Positions 1 through 8,073 of a stretch of 64,000 nt of DNA are shown one piece after another. Position 1 is the stretch's first letter, and every line of letters starts with the position of its first letter. The position numbers were made by a program, and so were the translations under genes. Origin of the DNA: Pleomorphomonas sp. NRK KF1 (GTDB taxonomy: Bacteria > Pseudomonadota > Alphaproteobacteria > Rhizobiales > Pleomorphomonadaceae). Under the pieces are notes generated by a model, which saw only the letters and a program-made list of their open reading frames with translations, was not told the origin of the DNA and did no database searches. The stretch is taken from NCBI RefSeq assembly GCF_023721755.1, contig NZ_JAMDLH010000003.1:1-64000 (forward strand), read 5' to 3'.

Positions 1-98
1 TGCTTCACCGCCACCACCACCTCGCCAGCCCCGGCAACCGGCTCGGCGATCTCGTGAAACGAACTCAACCCACTGCCGTCGATCTTCAATGCAAGCAT
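1..98 (-). CDS. zinc-type alcohol/polyol dehydrogenase, N-terminus only
   Basis: This is the first 32 codons of a gene that runs off the left edge of the window. The start is the ATG whose complement lies at 96-98. The readable N-terminus begins MLALKIDG and continues into EPVAGAGEVVVAVK, the opening beta-strands of the GroES-like domain of medium-chain zinc dehydrogenases (sorbitol, threonine or alcohol dehydrogenase types). The catalytic and NAD-binding parts are outside the window. It follows the permease gene by 84 bases on the same strand and is probably the last visible gene of the sugar-transport operon, where it would oxidise the imported substrate or an intermediate. Family is inferred from a short stretch only. 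Confidence 0.55.
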   Translation of the reverse strand, partial: MLALKIDGSGLSSFHEIAEPVAGAGEVVVAVK

Positions 99-182
99 GA
101 AATCAGTCCTCTTGTCTTTTGTCGGGACCGGCCGGGGAAAGCGCGCTCGGCGCGGTCCATAGTACCCGAATGATCAGGCGGC

Positions 183-1127
183 TCAGCCGCGCTCGGCCAG
201 AGCCAGGGCAAGCGCGATGATGGCACCCTTGGCGATGAGCTGGATGTCGATCGACACGTTGAGGATGTTCATGCCGTTGTTCATGATGCCGAGGAACATC
301 ACGCCGAGCACCGTCCGGGCGACCGAACCATTGCCGCCCATCAGGCTGGTGCCGCCGAGGACGACCGAGGCGATCACGTCGAGTTCGGTGCCGAACTCGC
401 CATAGGTGGCCGACGCCGTGTGGACCTGCGACGACTGGATGATGCCGGCGAGCGCCGCTCCGAAGGCCGAAATGGCATAGAGCGACATCTTGGTGATGCG
501 GGTGCGGTGGCCGCTCAGGAAGGCGGCGCGTTCGTTCTCGCCGATGGCGGCGACGCAGATGCCGATCGGCGTCATTTTCTGAAGGAAGACCACCAGCAGG
601 GAAACCGCCACGAACAGGTAGATCGAGAAGGGGATGCCGGCGATCGAGCCCGTGCCGATGAAGGTGAAGCCCGGTTGGTCGCGGATGCCGTGCAGATCGG
701 GGCCGCCGAGCAACAGCGCCGAGCCGCGAACGATGGATAGCATGGCGAGCGTGACGATGATCGGCGGCAGTCCCAGGAAGGCGATGACCGCACCGTTGAG
801 AAGGCCGACGAGGACGCCGGCCGCCAGTCCGGCCGCCAGGACGAGCGGCAGGGGGTAGCCGGCCTCCATGGCAAAGAAGGAGACGACTCCCGACAACGCG
901 AGTACCGGGCCGACCGACAGATCGATGCCGCCCGTCATGATGACGAAGGTCATGCAGGTCGCCATGATGCCGACCATGGCCACCTGGCGAAAGATGCCGA
1001 CGAGGTTGTCGGGCGTCAGGAAGGCGGGCTCGATCACCGAGAAGACCACGACGAAGGCAGCGATGGCGATGGTCAGCGCGTGCGGGGCCAGACGGGTGGC
1101 GATATTGGGGGAGAGGGCGCTCATCAT
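183..1127 (-). CDS. sugar ABC transporter permease (RbsC family)
   Basis: This 314-residue integral membrane protein is a permease of a carbohydrate ABC importer of the ribose/xylose class. It is strongly hydrophobic with about eight to ten predicted membrane spans. It carries the family signature GGIDLSVGP around residue 65 and the conserved GGTSLMGGNGSV near residue 260 (BPD_transp_2 family). It begins inside the last codons of the ATPase gene by an ATGA overlap, so the two are translationally coupled. A second related but not identical permease lies on the other side of the ATPase, so the complex is probably a heterodimeric membrane channel. Substrate cannot be told from sequence; the neighbouring lactonase and polyol dehydrogenase suggest a sugar, sugar acid or polyol. 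Confidence 0.9.
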   Translation of the reverse strand: MMSALSPNIATRLAPHALTIAIAAFVVVFSVIEPAFLTPDNLVGIFRQVAMVGIMATCMTFVIMTGGIDLSVGPVLALSGVVSFFAMEAGYPLPLVLAAGLAAGVLVGLLNGAVIAFLGLPPIIVTLAMLSIVRGSALLLGGPDLHGIRDQPGFTFIGTGSIAGIPFSIYLFVAVSLLVVFLQKMTPIGICVAAIGENERAAFLSGHRTRITKMSLYAISAFGAALAGIIQSSQVHTASATYGEFGTELDVIASVVLGGTSLMGGNGSVARTVLGVMFLGIMNNGMNILNVSIDIQLIAKGAIIALALALAERG

Positions 1128-2656
1128 TCGGCTCCGATTTCGGCCACCACCTGGGCCATGCTCATGTCGGTGGTGTCGTGGATCGACCGCAATCGTCCCG
1201 AGACCATGATGCCGATGCGGTCGGCGACGGTCATCACTTCCTCAAGGTCGGAGGAAACAACCAGGACAGCGGCGCCCCGGTCACGTTCGGCGCGCAGGAT
1301 GGAGTAGATCTCCGCCTTGGCGCCGACGTCGACGCCGACGGTCGGCTCGTCGAGAATGATCACCTTGGGGCCGAGGCGCAGCCATTTTCCGACCAGCACC
1401 TTCTGCTGGTTGCCGCCGGAAAGCTGGCGGACCAGCTTGCGCCCGTCTGCCGGCTTGACGCTGAGATCGTCGATCGAGCGGCGCGAAGCCGCCTCGATGC
1501 CACGACGATCGAGCAGGAACAGGCGGCGGAAGCGATCGAGCGTCGTCATGACGAGGTTTTCCGTCACCGTCATGCCGAGCATCAGGCCGTCGCGATGGCG
1601 ATCCTCGGGCACGAACCCGACGCCGCAGGCCATGGCATCGCCCGGCGCGCGGAAGTCGACCGGCTTGCCGTCGATCTCGACGGTGCCGGCGTCCCGGGGC
1701 TCCGAGCCGAAGATGGCGTGCATGAGCTCGGTCCGCTTGGAGCCGATGAGACCGGTGATGCAGAGGATTTCGCCGCCGTAGAGATCGAAGCTCACGTCGC
1801 GGAACATGCCGCGGCGGCTCAGCCCCTTGACGGACAGGCGGATCTCGCCGTTGCCGCGCGGATGGCGGGCCTCGCCGGCCGCCGCCGAGCTTTCGCGTGC
1901 GAGACGATCGCCGACCATCAGCTCGATCACCTTGGCACGCGTCATGTCGGCGACATCGGCTTCGGCAATGACACGACCGTCGCGCATGATGGTCATGGTG
2001 TCGCAGACGGTGAAGATCTCGTCGAGCATGTGACTGATGTAGACGATGCCGACGCCGCGACTCTTGAGGAGGCGGATGGTGTCGTGCAGCCGACGCACGT
2101 CGGAAGCGGCGAGCCAGCCGGTCGGCTCGTCCATCAGGAGCACCTTGGCGTCGAGCGCCAGCGCCTTGACGATCTCCACTTCCTTCTGTTTCACCGTCGG
2201 TAGTTCGCCGACCGTGGCGTCGAGATCGAGATCGATGCAATAGCGCTTGAGCAGTTCTTCCGCCTCGCGCCGCTGCGCCTTGACGTCGACGAGACCGAAG
2301 CGACGGGTCGGCTGGCGGCCGAGGAAGATGTTGTCGAGCACGCTCAGTGCCGGCGCCATGTTCGAATGCTGGTAGATGCATCCGATGCCGTGGCGGATCA
2401 TCTCCTCCGGCCGGCCGAGCGGCAGTTCGGCGCCGTCAAGCGTCACGCTTCCCGACGTGGGCATGATCGCGCCGGTCAGAACCTTGATCAGCGTCGATTT
2501 TCCGGCCCCGTTGGAGCCGATGAGGGCCCTGACTTCACCGGGCATCACGCGAAAATCGGCATGATCGAGGGCGACGAGGTTGCCGTAGACCTTGGTCAGG
2601 CCATGCGCATCGAGGAGCTGGGCGGCGCTGGCGTTCACGTTGGCTGCTGCGGGCAT
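1124..2656 (-). CDS. sugar ABC transporter ATP-binding protein, double NBD (RbsA family)
   Basis: This 510-residue cytoplasmic protein has two fused nucleotide-binding domains, the architecture of RbsA, XylG and MglA. The first domain has Walker A GSNGAGKST near residue 50 and Walker B LLMDEPT. The second has a degenerate P-loop (GLIGSKRTEL), a full LSGGNQQK signature and Walker B ILDEPTVGVDVG. A degenerate second P-loop is normal for this family. One base separates it from the upstream permease stop, and it overlaps the downstream permease by four bases. It powers import of the substrate delivered by the binding protein at 3884-4918. The first-domain signature is also weak (LPTVKQKE instead of LSGGQ), as often seen in this family. 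Confidence 0.93.
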   Translation of the reverse strand: MPAAANVNASAAQLLDAHGLTKVYGNLVALDHADFRVMPGEVRALIGSNGAGKSTLIKVLTGAIMPTSGSVTLDGAELPLGRPEEMIRHGIGCIYQHSNMAPALSVLDNIFLGRQPTRRFGLVDVKAQRREAEELLKRYCIDLDLDATVGELPTVKQKEVEIVKALALDAKVLLMDEPTGWLAASDVRRLHDTIRLLKSRGVGIVYISHMLDEIFTVCDTMTIMRDGRVIAEADVADMTRAKVIELMVGDRLARESSAAAGEARHPRGNGEIRLSVKGLSRRGMFRDVSFDLYGGEILCITGLIGSKRTELMHAIFGSEPRDAGTVEIDGKPVDFRAPGDAMACGVGFVPEDRHRDGLMLGMTVTENLVMTTLDRFRRLFLLDRRGIEAASRRSIDDLSVKPADGRKLVRQLSGGNQQKVLVGKWLRLGPKVIILDEPTVGVDVGAKAEIYSILRAERDRGAAVLVVSSDLEEVMTVADRIGIMVSGRLRSIHDTTDMSMAQVVAEIGAE

Positions 2657-2657
2657 C

Positions 2658-3680
2658 TCAGGCCTCCTCGGCGAGGTTGGCGGCCAGGCGCTTCTGCCGG
2701 CGGACGGCGAGGAAGCGGTCGTGGCCGACGGCGATCAGCAGGATGACGCCGGTGAGAATCTGCTGGACGAACTGGGAAATGCCGAGCAGCGTCAGGCCGA
2801 TCAGCACCATGCCGAGCAGGAAGGTGCCGATCACCGGGCCTGCGAGGCCGCCGATGCCGCCCGACAGGCTGACGCCGCCGATCACCGCCGCGGCGATGGC
2901 GCTCATTTCCATGCCCATGCCGAGCGACTCCGTCGTCGTCGACAGGCGGGCGATCATCAGCAGGGCGCCAAGCCCGGCACAGAAGCCGCAAATCGCATAG
3001 GCGATGATGATCGTGCGACCGACATTGATGCCGGCGAGGCGCGCCGCTTCGGCATTGCCGCCGACGGTGTAGATGTCGCGGCCGAAGCGGGTCCGGCCGA
3101 GCATGACGCCGAACACGACGAGCGTCGCGATCATGATGAAGAAGGAGAGGGGAACCCAGGGCAACTCGATCAGCGACGACAGGCCGGTCGCCGACCCGAT
3201 GTCGAAATAGGTGTCGAGGCCCATGATCCAGGGATCGCTGAGCGGCGTCGTCGACAGTTCGGGCACCAGTTGGCGTCCGGAAATGGCATAGACGAGACCA
3301 CGATAGGCGGCGAGCGTCGACAGCGTGGCGATGAAGGGCTGGAGGCGCAGTTTGACGATCAGGGCGCCGTTGACTGCGCCACAGAGTGTCGCTACCGCGA
3401 GGGTGATGGGGATTGCGACATAGCCGGGCACGTCGAACATCAGCGTCAGGTCAAAGGCGACCATGCCGGCCAGTGCGAGAGTGGCGCCCACGGACAGATC
3501 GATGCCGCGCAGCAGGATGGGGAAGGACTCGCCTATGGCGAGAATGGCGATGAACGAGAATCCCGCCATGAGATCCTCGAAGTTGCTCGCTGTCGCAAAG
3601 TTGGGCGCGAACACGCAAAAGAATGCCAGCACTGCCAGGAAGAACAGGACTACGGCGATGAATGCGGATTGGACACGCAT
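2658..3680 (-). CDS. sugar ABC transporter permease (RbsC family)
   Basis: This 340-residue polytopic membrane protein is the second permease of the importer. It opens with a membrane segment (residues 5-27), carries RGIDLSVGATLALAGM around residue 90, and has the late GGVSLSGGIGGLAG loop, all typical of the BPD_transp_2 sugar permeases. It is followed by the ATPase gene after one base. A 203-base gap with a stable hairpin separates it from the binding-protein gene upstream. Having two different permeases suggests a heteromeric channel, unlike the RbsC homodimer of E. coli. The ligand is unknown. Confidence 0.9.
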   Translation of the reverse strand: MRVQSAFIAVVLFFLAVLAFFCVFAPNFATASNFEDLMAGFSFIAILAIGESFPILLRGIDLSVGATLALAGMVAFDLTLMFDVPGYVAIPITLAVATLCGAVNGALIVKLRLQPFIATLSTLAAYRGLVYAISGRQLVPELSTTPLSDPWIMGLDTYFDIGSATGLSSLIELPWVPLSFFIMIATLVVFGVMLGRTRFGRDIYTVGGNAEAARLAGINVGRTIIIAYAICGFCAGLGALLMIARLSTTTESLGMGMEMSAIAAAVIGGVSLSGGIGGLAGPVIGTFLLGMVLIGLTLLGISQFVQQILTGVILLIAVGHDRFLAVRRQKRLAANLAEEA

Positions 3681-3831
3681 TGCGGACCTATCGATCGGGG
3701 TTTGCTTCAGCTTTGCTGACGGGTGGCGCGCTCGGTCGTGAAGGCAACCGGCGGCCCGGCGAGGCTATCCGCCGCCATGGGCCTGCGCTCGACCGCGGAA
3801 AGGCCGCCGATCGCATAGAGCTCGGCCGGCG

Positions 3832-3859
3832 GATCCGGGAAGCCTAGGCCGCCCGGATC
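3832..3859 (-). promoter_or_regulatory. intercistronic stem-loop between binding protein and permease genes
   Basis: The arms GATCCGGG (3832-3839) and CCCGGATC (3852-3859) pair perfectly, and the 12-base loop contains a further palindrome GCCTAGGC. The structure lies 24 bases after the stop of the binding-protein gene and has no T-tract, so it is unlikely to be a full intrinsic terminator. In many ABC importer operons such a hairpin protects the upstream mRNA and keeps binding protein more abundant than permeases. That role is inferred. Confidence 0.5.
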
Positions 3860-3883
3860 GCGCCTGAAAGTGCGGCTTGTCGC

Positions 3884-4918
3884 TTACCAGCGCTGCGACG
3901 GCTGGATCTGACCGACCGTATCCTTGGTGGCGATCACGAAGGGCATCAGGAGCTTGCCCTGCTGCTCGAACGCCTTGGCGGTGACGAGGCCGGAGGTCAG
4001 CACCGTGGCCGCGGCGGCGGCGAAGCGGCCCTGCTGGAACACGTCAGTATACTGCGTGCCGGTGAGTTCGCCCGCCTCGATAGACGCCAGAGCGTCCTTC
4101 TCGCCGTCGTTGCCGAAGATCACCATCTTGCCGAGGAGACCCTTTTCCTTGGCGACGTCGACCGCGCCGAGCGCCATCGAGTCGTTGACGCCGTAGACGC
4201 CGGCGAGGTTGGGGTTGGCGGCCAAGATGGTGGACAGCACGTCCTGGGCCTTCTTGCGCGACCAGTCGGCGACCTGATCGGCGACGACGCGGATCTCCGG
4301 ATGGTACTTCTTGAGGCCGTCGACGAAGCCATTCGTGCGCTGGTCGCGGATGATGATGCCCGGAGGAGCGTTGAGGATGGCGACGTCACCCTTGCCGCCG
4401 AGCTTGTCGCCCATCACCTTGGCGATTTCCATGGCGCCGTAATAGTGGTTCATCTCCACATGGGCGGCGTGGGCTTCGGTGGCGTCGATGTTGAGCGTGA
4501 TGACGATGATGCCCTTGCGCTTGGCCTTCTTGATCGACGGGGCGAGCGCCACGCTGTCGCTCGGCTGCAGGAAGATCACCTTGGTGTCGTTGTTGATCAG
4601 CGTGTCCATCAGGCTGACCTGGACCTCCACCTTGTTCTGGCCGTCGAGTTGCGTGTAGTCGACGTTCTGTTGGGTGCTCAGCACTTCTTCGATGCCCTTC
4701 GACCAGCCGGCCGAAACCGTGTGCGGCTGAATCTGCAGGAAGGCCATCTTCACCCGCTCGTCGGCGCGCGCGGCGCTGAAGCCGACGACGCCGGTGACCG
4801 GGTCGATGCCGGCCATCAGGCCGGTGGCGGCGCCCGTCAGGGCGGCCGAGCCCAGGGCCATGGACTTCAGGATGGTGCGGCGATCGGCCAGGAGCTTGCT
4901 TTCGTCTTTCTGGGTCAT
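3884..4918 (-). CDS. periplasmic sugar-binding protein of ABC importer (type 1, RbsB-like)
   Basis: The product (344 residues) is the extracytoplasmic receptor of the importer. I place the start at the ATG complementary to 4916-4918 because AGGGAGAGAG precedes it by two bases; the frame stays open further upstream but only through the preceding spacer and gene. The N-terminus has a Tat-type signal with RRTILKSM and a hydrophobic stretch ending near ARADER. The mature part fits the Peripla_BP_4 fold, with VKMAFLQIQPHT as the first strand, SDSVALAPSIKKAKRKGI and GVNDSMALGAVDVAKEKG as typical ribose-binding-like segments. It follows the SMP-30 gene by 37 bases and is the first transport gene of the operon. 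The ligand is not predictable. Confidence 0.9.
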   Translation of the reverse strand: MTQKDESKLLADRRTILKSMALGSAALTGAATGLMAGIDPVTGVVGFSAARADERVKMAFLQIQPHTVSAGWSKGIEEVLSTQQNVDYTQLDGQNKVEVQVSLMDTLINNDTKVIFLQPSDSVALAPSIKKAKRKGIIVITLNIDATEAHAAHVEMNHYYGAMEIAKVMGDKLGGKGDVAILNAPPGIIIRDQRTNGFVDGLKKYHPEIRVVADQVADWSRKKAQDVLSTILAANPNLAGVYGVNDSMALGAVDVAKEKGLLGKMVIFGNDGEKDALASIEAGELTGTQYTDVFQQGRFAAAAATVLTSGLVTAKAFEQQGKLLMPFVIATKDTVGQIQPSQRW

Positions 4919-4955
4919 GTCTCTCTCCCTAGTCTCGTTCTTGCCTTGAAGGTCC

Positions 4956-5873
4956 TCACCGCGCGGGGCGTCCGGCGCCGCGCACCGCCGTATAAACGGC
5001 ATAGACGGATGTCGATGCCGTGATGAACAGTCGGTTGTTCTTGGGGCCACCGAAGCACAGGTTGGCCACGGTCTCCGGCACATGGATGATGCCGAGAGGG
5101 CAACCGTCCGGGGCGAAGATCTCGACGCCACGCGCCGAGGAAACCCAGAGGTTGCCGTATTCGTCGAGGCGAAGGCCGTCGGGCACTCCTTCCTCGATCG
5201 TGATCAGTATCTTGCCCTCGCCGACCTGCCAGTCGTTTGCGAGCGGAAAAGCCATGACGTGGTGAAACCCTGCCGCGTCGTGGGACGCCGAACTGTCGGC
5301 GACATAGAGCGTCCGCTCGTCGAGCGACAGGGCAAGCCCGTTCGGCTTCAGCATCGAACGGATCTTCGCTTCGACCTTTCGTGTCTCGGGATCGGCGCGA
5401 TAGACGAAGCACCCGTCCTGTTCGGACGGAGAACGCTTGCCCTCGTAGTCGGTCATGATGCCGTAGGTCGGGTCGGTGAACCAGACGCCGCCGTCGGACG
5501 CGACGATCACGTCGTTGGGCGAGTTGAGCCGCCGCCCCTCGAAGGCATCGGCGATGACCGTGCGCCGGCCGTCCAGCTCGAAGCGGACGACCGAACGCGT
5601 CAGGTGCTCACAGGCCACAAGGCGCCCTTCTGGGTCGATCGTGTGGCCGTTGCAGTTGTTGGCCGCGTGATCGAGCACGCGGACACCAAGGTCGGGAATC
5701 CACTGGTACATCCTGCCGCGCGGAATGTCCGACCAGATGAGGAAATCGCCCGTTGGAAAATAGGCGGGCCCCTCGGTCCACAGGTGCCCGGTACTCAGTG
5801 TCTCGAGAGGGCTGCTCGGCAGCACGAGCTGCCACAGACGCTCGTCGAGCGCGGTTATGCGTTGCTGGCTCAT
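4956..5873 (-). CDS. SMP-30/gluconolactonase-family lactonase
   Basis: This 305-residue protein belongs to the SMP-30/gluconolactonase/LRE family, six-bladed beta-propeller enzymes that hydrolyse sugar lactones using a divalent metal. Recognisable landmarks are LWTEGPAYFPTGDFLIWSD near residue 30, LVACEH, NSPNDVIVASDGGVWFTDP with the metal-ligand Asn/Asp, PNGLALSLDERTLYVADS, and DGLRLDEYGNLWVSSARG with a late conserved Asp. I chose the ATG at 5871-5873, giving MSQQRITAL, because upstream codons run into the divergent promoter. It has no signal peptide. As first gene of the ABC operon it suggests that the imported sugar or polyol is oxidised to a lactone, which fits the dehydrogenase at the operon end. 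Confidence 0.88.
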   Translation of the reverse strand: MSQQRITALDERLWQLVLPSSPLETLSTGHLWTEGPAYFPTGDFLIWSDIPRGRMYQWIPDLGVRVLDHAANNCNGHTIDPEGRLVACEHLTRSVVRFELDGRRTVIADAFEGRRLNSPNDVIVASDGGVWFTDPTYGIMTDYEGKRSPSEQDGCFVYRADPETRKVEAKIRSMLKPNGLALSLDERTLYVADSSASHDAAGFHHVMAFPLANDWQVGEGKILITIEEGVPDGLRLDEYGNLWVSSARGVEIFAPDGCPLGIIHVPETVANLCFGGPKNNRLFITASTSVYAVYTAVRGAGRPAR

Positions 5874-5959
5874 CGGCGCGTTGGCTCTTGTATTTGCGTT
5901 TTCCTCACTGTCATTGAAGCAGAGACAAAAGGAGCGAAACAGCGCAGGTCCCACGTCCA

Positions 5960-5979
5960 TTTTGCGGGAACCCGCAAAA
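5960..5979. promoter_or_regulatory. perfect 20-bp palindrome between divergent operons, probable operator
   Basis: TTTTGCGGGAACCCGCAAAA is a perfect inverted repeat with 9-base arms and an AA centre. It sits in the 178-base region between the SMP-30/ABC operon and the histidine kinase gene, and TTGACG, a possible minus-35 hexamer, follows at 5981. Size and symmetry are typical of a dimeric regulator site. Which protein binds is unknown; the NarL-type regulator encoded next door is one candidate. Confidence 0.5.
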
Positions 5980-6051
5980 CTTGACGCGCTTTCGCGCTGG
6001 TTTCGTGTGCGATCTGCGCCGACAATCGAGCCGTTCATGCAAGAGGCAGCC

Positions 6052-7302
6052 ATGCTGAGTCGCACCCCGTTCGATCTGCAACGCATCATGGCGGTTCTGA
6101 AATCGATCACCGGACAACTCGACCTCAAATGCGTGGTCCAGTCGGTTTCGACGGCGGTGATCGACATCCTGCCGCACGATCATATCGACGTGGCCCTGAT
6201 GAATGCCGACCGCACCATCGTTTCCACCTACGAGGCGGGGCTGCATACCGAGTGGGACATCGAGTCGCGCGGAACGCGATCCGTCGCCGTCAGTCCCATT
6301 CGCACCCTTTTCATGGGGGAGGTCGACAGCATCATCACCCCCGATGCCCAGGCCGATCCCCGCTTCCACTTCGAAGGCGCCTGGTCCAAGCCGATCTTCG
6401 ACGCCGGCCTGCGCGGCCGTCTGCACGTGCCGGTGCTGGTGGAAGGCCGGATCATCGGCGCGCTGTCGTTTTCCACGCAGGTGCCCGACACGTATAGCGA
6501 GGCCGATCTCGACAACGCGCGGATCGTCGCCGACATCCTCGCCGCCTACATGTTCGCCCTCCAGCAGAGCGAGCTGGCCAGCCGGCGCGAAATCAAACGG
6601 GTGGAGGCCGAAGCCCGCGCCGAGGGGCTGCGCATCGGCGCGCGCCATCTGACCGAGGAGCTGGAAAACGCCCGGCAGGCCATCGGCATGGATCTGCATG
6701 ACCAGACACTGGCCGATCTCTCGCGTATCTCCCGCAATCTGAAACGCCTGGAAAGCAAGGCGAACCTCCGGGGCAGCGAGCTTCAGCCGATCCAGGACGA
6801 CATCTCGCACTGCCTCACCGAGCTCAGGGTCATCATCGACAACGCTCGGCCCTCGGTGCTGCAGTTCTTCGGCTTTTCCGAGGCCATCGAAGCGGTTCTG
6901 GACCGGTATGCCCGCGCCTCCGCCAAGCCGCTCGTCTGCCGGCTGCTGGACGAGGGCTGCGAGGCGATCGACGCCCTGCCGGCCAACACGCAGGTCGCGC
7001 TCTATCGCATCGTCCAGGAAGCCATCAACAATGCCGGCCGACACTCCGGTGCCTCGACGATCGAGGTTCAGGTCTTTTCCGACGAAGCCGGCATTCGTAT
7101 CACCGTCGTCGACGACGGCTGCGGCCTGCCGCAGACGCCGGGCAAGCGAACCGGGGGGCTTGCCAACATGCGAACTCGCGCGTCGCTGATCGAGGCCGAA
7201 CTGAGCGTGACCTCCGGCGCCGAAGGCGCCGGAACACAGTTGAGCATAACCATTCCGCTCGCCCGGCCACAGGACTCGGCGCGTAATCGGGAGGCAGAAT
7301 GA
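6052..7302 (+). CDS. GAF-domain sensor histidine kinase (NarX/DegS class)
   Basis: This soluble 416-residue kinase has a GAF domain at roughly residues 15-165, a coiled linker, a HisKA_3 dimerisation helix with the phospho-acceptor His216 in GMDLHDQTLADL, and a HATPase domain (residues 310-405) with QEAINNAGRHSGAS, VDDGCGLP and GGLANMRTRA boxes. No membrane segment is seen, so it should sense a cytoplasmic signal through the GAF pocket. I start it at the ATG at 6052 because AAGAGG precedes by seven bases; an ATG at 6037 is possible. It overlaps the response regulator gene by four bases. Divergence from the sugar ABC operon suggests, but does not prove, that the pair controls that operon. Confidence 0.88.
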   Translation: MLSRTPFDLQRIMAVLKSITGQLDLKCVVQSVSTAVIDILPHDHIDVALMNADRTIVSTYEAGLHTEWDIESRGTRSVAVSPIRTLFMGEVDSIITPDAQADPRFHFEGAWSKPIFDAGLRGRLHVPVLVEGRIIGALSFSTQVPDTYSEADLDNARIVADILAAYMFALQQSELASRREIKRVEAEARAEGLRIGARHLTEELENARQAIGMDLHDQTLADLSRISRNLKRLESKANLRGSELQPIQDDISHCLTELRVIIDNARPSVLQFFGFSEAIEAVLDRYARASAKPLVCRLLDEGCEAIDALPANTQVALYRIVQEAINNAGRHSGASTIEVQVFSDEAGIRITVVDDGCGLPQTPGKRTGGLANMRTRASLIEAELSVTSGAEGAGTQLSITIPLARPQDSARNREAE

Positions 7303-8054
7303 GCACTTATCTGATCGCCGAGGACGACGTGCTGCATCGCGGTTTTCTGCGCGAGGTCATGGCGCTCGGCGAGATCGACTGCGAGCAGGTCATCGAGGCG
7401 GAGAACGGCGAGGATGCCATCCGCCTCGCTCATGAGCACGAACTCAAGGGCGTCATCCTCGATTTGCAGATGCCCAAGAAGACCGGCGTTCAGGCGGCGA
7501 AGGCGATCTGGGCCGAAAACCCGGCCATGCCGATCATCTTCTGGTCCAACTACGCCGACGAGGCCTACGTTCGTGGCGTCGCCCGCATCGTGCCGGCAGG
7601 CGCGACCTACGGCTACCTGTTGAAAACCGCGTCCAAGGACCGGCTGAGGCGGGCAATCCAGTGCGTGTTCGTCGAAGGGCAGAACATCATCGACCGCGAG
7701 GTGCGCGGTCTTCAGAAGCGGGGCCAGAAGGGGTCGGACGAACTGACCGAGGTCGAGTACGAGATCCTGCTCGATATTGCCATCGGCCTTACGGACCAGG
7801 CAATCGCCGCGCGCCGCAACATGTCGATGCGCTCCGTGCAGGGGCGGCTTCAGCAGCTCTACGCCAAGCTGGGGCTTGCATCCCTTCCCCTGATGTCGGA
7901 TGGGCGCGCCGTCTTCAACAGCCGCTCGCGCGCCGTGGCGATGGCGCTCTCCAGCCGGATCATCAATTCCAAGACGATCGAGATCGCCGAGTCCGAATAC
8001 CAGCAGGACCCGGAGCGCGGCCTTCGCCGCTCAGCCGGTCACCAGTCAGGGTGA
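7299..8054 (+). CDS. response regulator, receiver plus LuxR/NarL-type HTH
   Basis: This 251-residue protein is the cognate regulator of the kinase just upstream (ATGA overlap). The receiver domain has the acidic pair Glu8/Asp9/Asp10, phospho-acceptor Asp55 in VILDLQMPKKTG, and Lys109 in YLLKTASK. Residues about 145-195 (LTEVEYEILLDIAIGLTDQAIAARR and on) form a divergent NarL/LuxR helix-turn-helix in which the usual LTxRExEVL motif is only partly kept. A C-terminal extension of about 55 residues follows the HTH, unusual for the family. It ends 19 bases from the convergent dctD gene. DNA targets are unknown; the palindrome at 5960-5979 is a natural candidate. Confidence 0.85.
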   Translation: MSTYLIAEDDVLHRGFLREVMALGEIDCEQVIEAENGEDAIRLAHEHELKGVILDLQMPKKTGVQAAKAIWAENPAMPIIFWSNYADEAYVRGVARIVPAGATYGYLLKTASKDRLRRAIQCVFVEGQNIIDREVRGLQKRGQKGSDELTEVEYEILLDIAIGLTDQAIAARRNMSMRSVQGRLQQLYAKLGLASLPLMSDGRAVFNSRSRAVAMALSSRIINSKTIEIAESEYQQDPERGLRRSAGHQSG

Positions 8055-8073
8055 CGGGAAAGGCCCCTGGGGC

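Noticed and set aside
1124-2656. Degenerate second P-loop in the RbsA-type ATPase as a sign of decay
   Set aside because: This is a normal property of double-NBD sugar ATPases and not a defect.
2592-3719. 375-codon plus-strand frame opposite the sugar permease
   Set aside because: Antisense shadow of an obvious RbsC-type permease. The predicted product is low-complexity and polar with no family feature.
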